Assembly: GCA_001557035.1 (NCBI GenBank)
Contig: LSKJ01000702.1
Location: 1-12,057, forward strand
Direction: 5' to 3'
DNA length: 12,057 nucleotides
DNA from: Rhodospirillaceae bacterium CCH5-H10
GTDB lineage: Bacteria; Pseudomonadota; Alphaproteobacteria; Reyranellales; Reyranellaceae
In this document: positions 6,208-12,057 of the stretch, in pieces
Position numbering within the stretch: position 1 is the first letter of the stretch
Layout of the letters: the number at the start of each line of letters is the position of its first letter
The notes under the pieces: generated by a model
Databases searched by the model: none
What the model was told of the DNA's origin: nothing
Seen by the model: the letters and a program-made list of their open reading frames with translations, nothing else
Position numbers and translations under genes: made by a program

Positions 6208-7047
6208 CTAGAGTCCGAAGCGTTGCCAGAGCGCGCGCTCTTCGAGGGCCGCGAGCGTGGCCGGTCCGATATTGTCGATGCCGCCGCCGATGCCTGTTTG
6301 CAACCCGAAGCGCGACAGCAGGCGGCGGCGCGGACCGATCACGGGCAAGCGCACCTTGTCGCCGTATCGTTGCTGCAGGGTCGCGCGCAACTCGCCGAAT
6401 CCATCGACCAGCCCGTATTCGAGGCCCCGCCGGGCCGTCCAGAATTCGCCGGTGAACAGCAGGCTCTCGTCGGCCTTGAGGAGCTTGCCGCGACGTTCGC
6501 GGACCCAGGCCTTGAAGCCGTCGTGGATCTCCGCCTGCAGTCGCTTCAGGCGCACGACGTCCTCGGGTTGCTCGGGCCGAAAGGGATCGAGCATCGACTT
6601 GTTCTCGCCCGATGTGTGGACGCGGCGCTCCACACCAATGCGCGCAATCAGGTCCTGGAAGCCGAAGCCCGCGCTGATGACGCCGATCGAGCCGACGATC
6701 GAACTGGGATCGGCGATGATCTCGTCGGCGGCGCAGGCCAGCCAGTAGCCGCCGGACGCCGCCACGTCTTCGACGAAGGCGATGACGGGCAGGTTCTTTT
6801 CCCGGGCATGCAGCCGGATGCGCTGGGCGATCAGCGCCGACTGGACGGGCGAGCCGCCGGGCGAGTTGAGCGCCAGCGCGACCGCCCGGGCGCCACGGGT
6901 CTCGAAAGCGCGCTTCAGCAGCGGCGCGACCGATTCGATCGACAGGCTGCGGCCACCGAGCACGCCGCCGTTGGCGATGACGCCGGAGAGGCGAACGACG
7001 GGCACGATGGGCCCGCGGCGAAAACGATTCCTGATCCAGTCCAACAT
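6208..7047 (-). CDS. S49-family serine peptidase (SppA/SohB-like, short form)
   Basis: Predicted Ser-Lys peptidase of 279 residues, a single protease domain like the short bacterial SppA forms and about half of E. coli SppA. From ATG 7047, the nucleophile is S98 in VEDVAASGGYWLACAADEI and the general base is K150 in HTSGENKSMLDPFRP. The 52-residue spacing equals that of the B. subtilis SppA dyad (S147/K199). ALNSPGGSPVQS (59-70) is the conserved substrate-binding loop. The N-terminus (MLDWIRNRFRRGP) has no signal peptide or membrane helix, unlike canonical SppA, so a cytoplasmic or peripheral membrane location is likely. The start is uncertain: ATG 7047, GTG 7056 and TTG 7083 are in frame and none has a clear Shine-Dalgarno sequence. 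TTG 7083 would overlap the upstream methyltransferase gene. It sits between that gene and the NTF2-like gene in one transcription unit. Confidence 0.88.
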   Translation of the reverse strand: MLDWIRNRFRRGPIVPVVRLSGVIANGGVLGGRSLSIESVAPLLKRAFETRGARAVALALNSPGGSPVQSALIAQRIRLHAREKNLPVIAFVEDVAASGGYWLACAADEIIADPSSIVGSIGVISAGFGFQDLIARIGVERRVHTSGENKSMLDPFRPEQPEDVVRLKRLQAEIHDGFKAWVRERRGKLLKADESLLFTGEFWTARRGLEYGLVDGFGELRATLQQRYGDKVRLPVIGPRRRLLSRFGLQTGIGGGIDNIGPATLAALEERALWQRFGL

Positions 7048-7069
7048 GCCGGGCACTGTCGCGGCGGCG

Positions 7070-7807
7070 CTACTGGAAGGCAAGCGGCTGGCCGTGTCGC
7101 AGGATCGCCTCGGCCTCGTCGGTATAGTCGCCGTCCGGTCGATGCAGGATCAGCGGCTCGGCTTCCCGGCGCTGCAAATCGTTCGCACGCCGGGCGCGGA
7201 CCAGTACGCGCGCCGCTGGCGGCAGGCGCTTCACCGTGACGTCGCCCCAGCCCAGGCGGGCCAGGATCGCCACGATCTCCTCCAGGCGGTCGCTGCGATG
7301 GATGATGGTCAGGGTCCCTGCAGGTTTCAGCGCGCCCGTTGCCACGGTGAGCCAGCGAACGAGGTCGGCGCTCGATTCCACCGTCGCCAGCGCCTTGCTG
7401 CGATCAGGCGAGGGATCCGCGACGGCCGCCGCCAGATAGGGAGGGTTGGTCGTGACATGGTCGAAAAGACCAAGGTCGAACGGAAGAGGTTTCGCCAGAT
7501 CGTGAACGAGCGTTCTCACGCGATGCCCGGCACGATTGAGTGCAACATTGCGCTCGGCCAGTGCGGCCAGCTCGGGCTGCAACTCGATGCCCGTCACATG
7601 ACAGTCCGGCACGCGCACCGAGATGCAAAGGCCCACGGCGCCGACGCCGGCCCCCAGGTCGAGCACGTCTTCGCCCATGGTGACTTCGGCGGCGGCCGCC
7701 AGCAGGACGGCATCCACGGCGATCCGGTATCCGCGTCGGGGCTGCAATAGTTTGACGCGGCCGCCCATTACGGTGTTTTCGGTCGGCGCCGATTCCATGC
7801 TACTCAT
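7070..7807 (-). CDS. trmN6: tRNA1(Val) (adenine-37-N6)-methyltransferase-like enzyme
   Basis: S-adenosylmethionine-dependent N6-adenine methyltransferase of about 245 residues, expected to act on A37 of a tRNA in the cytoplasm. Motif I is VLDLGAGVGAVGL (48-60) and the catalytic motif IV is NPPY (121-124). The N-terminal GGRVKLLQPRRGYRIAVDAVLLAA matches the YfiC/TrmN6 family, where this region leads into the SAM fold. The start is ambiguous between ATG 7822, 7807 and 7798, all with weak ribosome-binding sites. I use 7807; the frame continues further upstream but that would run into the divergent ispB gene. The stop codon is 22 bases before the S49 peptidase ATG. The pairing of this methyltransferase with an S49 peptidase, divergent from a polyprenyl synthase, recurs in alphaproteobacteria as far as I recall. 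Confidence 0.87.
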   Translation of the reverse strand: MSSMESAPTENTVMGGRVKLLQPRRGYRIAVDAVLLAAAAEVTMGEDVLDLGAGVGAVGLCISVRVPDCHVTGIELQPELAALAERNVALNRAGHRVRTLVHDLAKPLPFDLGLFDHVTTNPPYLAAAVADPSPDRSKALATVESSADLVRWLTVATGALKPAGTLTIIHRSDRLEEIVAILARLGWGDVTVKRLPPAARVLVRARRANDLQRREAEPLILHRPDGDYTDEAEAILRHGQPLAFQ

Positions 7808-7843
7808 CTGCTTCGATAACATGTCGCAATAACAAGCTTCATC

Positions 7844-7858
7844 GGAGAGTTGGTCTCC
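7844..7858 (+). promoter_or_regulatory. Small hairpin enclosing the only Shine-Dalgarno-like sequence before ispB
   Basis: GGAGA (7844-7848) pairs exactly with TCTCC (7854-7858) around a GTTGG loop. The GGAGAG at 7844-7849 is the only purine-rich ribosome-binding candidate before ATG 7863, but it lies 13 bases away, which is long. Forming the hairpin would hide it, while folding might also bring it closer to the start. A functional role is speculative. Confidence 0.25.
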
Positions 7859-7862
7859 CGTC

Positions 7863-8882
7863 ATGGCAACCGTCGTCTCCCTCGAAGGCAAGCGCAAGTC
7901 GCCCAGTCTCGAACCGCTGCTCGGGCTCTCCGCCAACGACATGGCGCGGGTCGATCGCGAGATCGTCGTGCGCATGCGCTCGCCGGTCGCGCTGATCCCC
8001 GAGCTCGCCAATCATCTGGTCGGCGCGGGCGGGAAGCGCATGCGTCCGCTGCTGACGGTCGCGGCGGCGCGGCTGTGCGGCTATGGCGAGGACAGCGATC
8101 GTCACATCAAGCTCGCGACCTGCGTCGAATTCATCCATTCCGCCACGCTGCTGCACGACGACGTCGTCGATGTGAGCGCGCTGCGCCGCGGCAAGCCCAC
8201 CGCCAATACGGTGTATGGCGACAAGGCCTCGGTGCTGGTCGGCGATTTCCTGTTCACGCGCGCCTTCGAGCTGATGGTCGAGGTCGGTTCGCTCGATGTC
8301 CTCGGCGTGCTGTCGAATGCCTCCTCGACGATCGCCGAGGGCGAGGTGCTGCAACTCGTCAGCCAGCGCGACATCAGCACGCCCGAGGCGACCTATCTCG
8401 AGATCATCAAGGCCAAGACCGCCAAGCTGTTCGCCGCGGCGGCCGAGGTCGGCGCCATGGTCGCCGGCCGCAATGGGCCGGAGCGCGTGGCCCTGCAGAG
8501 CTTCGGAATGAACCTCGGCATCGCCTTCCAGCTCGTCGACGATGCGCTCGACTATTCCGGCCGAGAGGCCAAGCTCGGCAAGTCGGTCGGCGACGATTTC
8601 CGCGAAGGCAAGATCACCCTGCCGGTGATCCTGGCCTTCCTGCGCGGCGGCGCCATCGATCGCGAATTCTGGAAGCGCACCATCGAGAAGCTCGACCAGC
8701 GTCCCGGCGATCTCGAACAGGCGCACAGCCTGATCGAGCGGCATGGCGCGCTGGCCGACACGCTGGAGCGCGCGCGCCATTACGGCTCCATGGCGCGCGA
8801 CGCGCTGGGCCTGTTCCCGAGTTCGCCGCTCAAGGCTGCGCTGCTCGAGGCGGTCGATTTCGCCATTGATCGCGCTCACTAA
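7863..8882 (+). CDS. ispB: Long-chain all-trans-polyprenyl diphosphate synthase (octa-/decaprenyl type)
   Basis: Cytoplasmic prenyltransferase that condenses isopentenyl diphosphate units onto an allylic primer to make the ubiquinone side chain. The 339 residues match the family. GGKRMRP (57-63) binds pyrophosphate. The first aspartate-rich motif is D99-D-V-V-D103 in HSATLLHDDVVD, and the second is D226-D-A-L-D230 in FQLVDDALDY, followed by GKSVGDDFREGKITLP. Small residues before the first motif fit a long-chain synthase rather than farnesyl or geranylgeranyl synthase. The exact chain length (C40 or C50) cannot be read from sequence; C50 is usual in alphaproteobacteria with Q10. ATG 7863 lies 55 bases from the divergent methyltransferase start, so the two share a promoter region. 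Confidence 0.93.
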   Translation: MATVVSLEGKRKSPSLEPLLGLSANDMARVDREIVVRMRSPVALIPELANHLVGAGGKRMRPLLTVAAARLCGYGEDSDRHIKLATCVEFIHSATLLHDDVVDVSALRRGKPTANTVYGDKASVLVGDFLFTRAFELMVEVGSLDVLGVLSNASSTIAEGEVLQLVSQRDISTPEATYLEIIKAKTAKLFAAAAEVGAMVAGRNGPERVALQSFGMNLGIAFQLVDDALDYSGREAKLGKSVGDDFREGKITLPVILAFLRGGAIDREFWKRTIEKLDQRPGDLEQAHSLIERHGALADTLERARHYGSMARDALGLFPSSPLKAALLEAVDFAIDRAH

Positions 8883-8883
8883 A

Positions 8884-8907
8884 GCGCCTGCAGCGAAGCG
8901 AAGGCGC
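8884..8907 (+). terminator. Weak stem-loop just after ispB
   Basis: GCGCCT (8884-8889) and AGGCGC (8902-8907) form a 6-base-pair stem with a 12-base loop, starting two bases after the ispB stop codon. No T-run follows on the plus strand. It is the only structure in the 79-base ispB-glpK gap that might end the ispB transcript. Confidence 0.28.
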
Positions 8908-8950
8908 AAGGTTCAGAAAAGACAAGGATGCTGGCCAAAGGCGAGTGTGT

Positions 8951-8956
8951 TCTAAT
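8951..8956 (+). promoter_or_regulatory. -10-like hexamer immediately before glpK
   Basis: TCTAAT matches TATAAT at five of six positions and ends five bases before ATG 8962. Transcription from it would begin about at the ATG, giving a leaderless mRNA. The absence of any Shine-Dalgarno sequence in the preceding 20 bases agrees. I see no convincing -35 element at 16 to 18 bases upstream. Confidence 0.35.
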
Positions 8957-8961
8957 TCCAC

Positions 8962-10446
<1,485 letters not shown>

Positions 10447-10475
10447 TTGCTGGTGAGGGGCGCGGCCATTAGGTT
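10447..10475 (+). promoter_or_regulatory. Weak candidate promoter for pyrF-trpF
   Basis: TTGCTG (10447-10452) and TAGGTT (10470-10475) are 17 bases apart in the 38-base gap after glpK. Each matches about three sigma-70 consensus positions. The predicted start is about 10482, three bases before the pyrF ATG, which lacks a Shine-Dalgarno sequence. Read-through from glpK is an alternative. Confidence 0.28.
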
Positions 10476-10484
10476 GCGCCCGCC

Positions 10485-11237
10485 ATGAAGACCCGCGCCA
10501 ATCCCGTCTACTGCAGCATCGACACCACCGATCTTGCGCACGCCACCAAGCTGATCCAGAGCATCGCCGGGGGGCCGAAGCCGGCCGTCGGCGGCATCAA
10601 GCTGGGGCTGGAATTCTTCCTGGCGCACGGCGCGCCGGGCGTGCGCTACGCCTTCCCGATGCCGGTCCGTGCGACCGGCGTGGGCTTCTTCCTCGATCTC
10701 AAGCTGCACGACATTCCCAACACGGTGGCCGGCGGTATCCGCGCCGTGGTCGAACTGGCGCCCACCTTCATCACGATCCACGCCGGCGGCGGCCGCGAGA
10801 TGATGAAGGCGGCGGTCGAGGAGGCCGGTGCGCAGGCGGCGAAGCAGAACGTCGCACGGCCCAAGCTGCTCGGCGTCACCGTGCTCACGTCGCTCGACCG
10901 CTCCGATCTCGAAGCCACCGGCGTCGATGCCGATCCGTCCGATCAGGTCGTGCGGCTGGCTGCCCTCGCGCAGGAGAGCGGCCTCGACGGCGTGATCTGC
11001 TCGCCGCTCGAGATCGAAGCGCTGCGCAAGCGCTGCGGCTCCGATTTCGTGCTGATGGTGCCGGGCATCCGCCCCGTGGGCAGCGCCGCCAATGACCAGA
11101 AGCGCGCAATGACGCCACGCCAGGCCGTCGATCTCGGCGCCACCAACCTCGTCGTTGGCCGGCCGATCTATCAGGCGAGCGATCCGCGTGCCGCCGCCGA
11201 GGCGATCGCGCGCGAAGCAGGCGTAAACGACCTATGA
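10485..11237 (+). CDS. pyrF: Orotidine 5'-phosphate decarboxylase
   Basis: Last step of de novo UMP synthesis: OMP to UMP plus CO2, in the cytoplasm. The 250 residues form a TIM barrel. The signature FFLDLKLHDIPNTV contains the catalytic Asp-Lys-Asp array at D71, K73 and D76, with K39 in GGIKLG completing the charged network. The phosphate-binding end is seen in VPGIRP and in LVVGRPIYQASDP near the C-terminus. All expected residues are present. It overlaps trpF by four bases (ATGA at 11234-11237), so the two are translationally coupled. This pyrF-trpF pairing occurs in other alphaproteobacteria. Confidence 0.97.
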   Translation: MKTRANPVYCSIDTTDLAHATKLIQSIAGGPKPAVGGIKLGLEFFLAHGAPGVRYAFPMPVRATGVGFFLDLKLHDIPNTVAGGIRAVVELAPTFITIHAGGGREMMKAAVEEAGAQAAKQNVARPKLLGVTVLTSLDRSDLEATGVDADPSDQVVRLAALAQESGLDGVICSPLEIEALRKRCGSDFVLMVPGIRPVGSAANDQKRAMTPRQAVDLGATNLVVGRPIYQASDPRAAAEAIAREAGVNDL

Positions 11238-11872
11238 CCGTCGAGGCCAAGATCTGCGGATTGTCGACGCCGGAGACTGTCGATGCCGCGGTCGAGGCCG
11301 GCGCAGGCTTCGTGGGCTTCGTCACCTTTCCGCGCTCGCCGCGTCACATCGAATCGCTCGACCTGTTGAAGACGCTGGGCGCGCGCGTGCCGCGAACGGT
11401 GGTGCGTGTCGGTCTGTTCGTCGATCCCGACGATGCGCTGATCGATGCGCGACTCACGACGGGTGCGATCGACATGCTGCAGCTCCATGGCGCGGAGACG
11501 CCGGAGAGGCTCGCGGCGCTCAAGGCGCGCACCGGCAAGCCGGTGATGAAGGCCATCAAGGTCGCGAGCCCGGACGATGTCGAGCGTGGCATCGCGGCCT
11601 ATGCCGGCGTCGCCGATCGCCTGATGTTCGACGCGGCCGACGGCACGCTGCCGGGCGGCAACGCGATGGCGTTCGACTGGACGATTCTCTCGGGGCGCAC
11701 CGTACCGGTGCCGTGGTTCCTCGCTGGCGGACTCACGCCGGGCAATGTCGCCGACGCCGTGCGCGTGACCGGCGCACCCGCCGTCGACGTTTCTTCTGGT
11801 GTGGAATCGAGCCGCGGTGTGAAATCCATCGAACTGATCCGCGCCTTCGTCGGTGCAGTAAAAGCGTTGTAA
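11234..11872 (+). CDS. trpF: Phosphoribosylanthranilate isomerase
   Basis: Third step of tryptophan biosynthesis: Amadori rearrangement of N-(5-phosphoribosyl)anthranilate. The 212-residue TIM barrel is typical of monofunctional TrpF. The catalytic cysteine is C8 in AKICGL and the catalytic aspartate is D133 in RLMFDAADG. Phosphate-binding loops are LAGGLTPGNV and DVSSGVESSRGVKS. The ATG overlaps the pyrF stop codon, so translation is coupled and no separate ribosome-binding site is needed. The stop codon overlaps the AAGGAG that serves the next gene, which extends the operon. The next gene is RidA-like rather than trpB, the common downstream partner. Confidence 0.97.
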   Translation: MTVEAKICGLSTPETVDAAVEAGAGFVGFVTFPRSPRHIESLDLLKTLGARVPRTVVRVGLFVDPDDALIDARLTTGAIDMLQLHGAETPERLAALKARTGKPVMKAIKVASPDDVERGIAAYAGVADRLMFDAADGTLPGGNAMAFDWTILSGRTVPVPWFLAGGLTPGNVADAVRVTGAPAVDVSSGVESSRGVKSIELIRAFVGAVKAL

Positions 11873-11884
11873 GGAGCAAGCGGC

Positions 11885-12057
11885 ATGAAGGTCGAAGAAC
11901 GGCTGAAGGAACTCGGCATCGAACTCCCCGAGGCGACGACGCCGATGGGCAGCTACGTGAATGCCGTTCGCACCGGCAACCTGATCTACATGGCAGGCAA
12001 GGGTCCGGGCCTGCCATGTAGATCAGGTTGCCGGTGCGAACGGCATTCACGTAGCTG
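11885..12057 (+). CDS. RidA (YjgF/UK114)-family protein, N-terminal fragment broken by a fold-back
   Basis: Only the first 40 or so codons look genuine. Residues 1-41 (from MKVEERLKELGIELPEAT through SYVNAVRTGNLIYMAGKGP) match the N-terminus of the larger RidA-family proteins of about 150 residues. RidA homologues deaminate reactive enamines/imines such as 2-aminoacrylate, or are relatives of unknown role. AAGGAG (11871-11876), which includes the end of the trpF stop codon, lies eight bases before ATG 11885, so the gene is the third of the pyrF-trpF operon. From about base 12009 the sequence is the exact reverse complement of 11950-11998, and the frame reads a Cys/Arg-rich nonsense tail (LPCRSGCRCERHSRS) with no stop. 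The break is probably not biological. Confidence 0.7.
   Translation, partial: MKVEERLKELGIELPEATTPMGSYVNAVRTGNLIYMAGKGPGLPCRSGCRCERHSRS
11950..12057. repeat. Perfect 49-base inverted repeat at the window end (probable fold-back artefact)
   Basis: Bases 11950-11998 and 12009-12057 are exact reverse complements with no mismatch, separated by the 10-base loop AAGGGTCCGG. The left arm is ordinary RidA coding sequence. Because of the symmetry, the minus strand also reads VNAVRTGNLIYMAG. The repeat reaches the last base of the window, so its true extent is unknown. A perfect palindrome made from conserved coding sequence at a sequence end is typical of a chimeric or hairpin read at a contig terminus. 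Confidence 0.95.

Noticed and set aside
7807..8011. A methyltransferase start as far upstream as 8011
   Set aside because: It would overlap the divergent ispB coding region by about 150 bases, and the extra residues have no family resemblance.
7839..8909. A 356-codon minus-strand open frame
   Set aside because: It is antisense to ispB, whose two aspartate-rich motifs are intact. No family features are seen in the minus-strand product.

Overview
The window is high-GC DNA (roughly two thirds G+C, by eye) from a bacterium that is most likely an alphaproteobacterium. The evidence is the codon bias, the divergent pairing of a polyprenyl-diphosphate synthase with a tRNA1(Val)-type methyltransferase plus an S49 peptidase, and the pyrF-trpF pair. 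A lineage near Reyranella/Rhodospirillales is possible, but that is only an impression. Genes are densely packed and no gene-free stretch exceeds about 150 bases. I see no tRNA, rRNA, CRISPR array, insertion sequence or phage gene.

Layout. (1) 1-1361, minus strand: the N-terminal 453 codons of a DsbD/ScsB-family membrane thiol:disulfide interchange protein, cut by the left edge. (2) 1479-5252, plus strand: a compact catabolic-looking cluster. It holds an M20-family N-carbamoyl-L-amino-acid hydrolase-like amidase, a FadR-type GntR regulator with a perfect palindromic operator at its own promoter, a uronate-dehydrogenase-like SDR, and a nitrilase-family N-carbamoyl-D-amino-acid amidohydrolase with its catalytic triad in register with the Agrobacterium enzyme. 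(3) 5335-5724: a guanidine-II (mini-ykkC) riboswitch, seen as two hairpins with ACGA loops, directly upstream of a Gdx/SugE guanidinium exporter. (4) 5728-7807, minus strand: a run transcribed in the order TrmN6-like methyltransferase, S49 peptidase, NTF2/SnoaL-like protein. (5) 7863-8882: a long-chain polyprenyl diphosphate synthase (quinone side chain), divergent from the methyltransferase. (6) 8962-10446: glycerol kinase. (7) 10485-12057: pyrF and trpF overlapping by 4 bases, then the start of a RidA-family gene.

Two items matter most. The riboswitch-gdx unit is a complete ligand-sensor/exporter module. The last 108 bases (11950-12057) form a perfect 49-base inverted repeat with a 10-base loop. 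It folds the RidA coding sequence back on itself and is most simply explained as a fold-back artefact at a contig end. The least conventional gene association is region 2: carbamoylases of two unrelated folds and presumed opposite stereochemistry, grouped with a sugar-acid-type dehydrogenase and a FadR-type regulator, with no hydantoinase in view.

Several genes (the GntR regulator, glpK, pyrF) lack a convincing Shine-Dalgarno sequence and have a -10-like hexamer 5 to 9 bases before the start codon. This suggests leaderless or near-leaderless transcripts. No functional claim here has been tested by database search.
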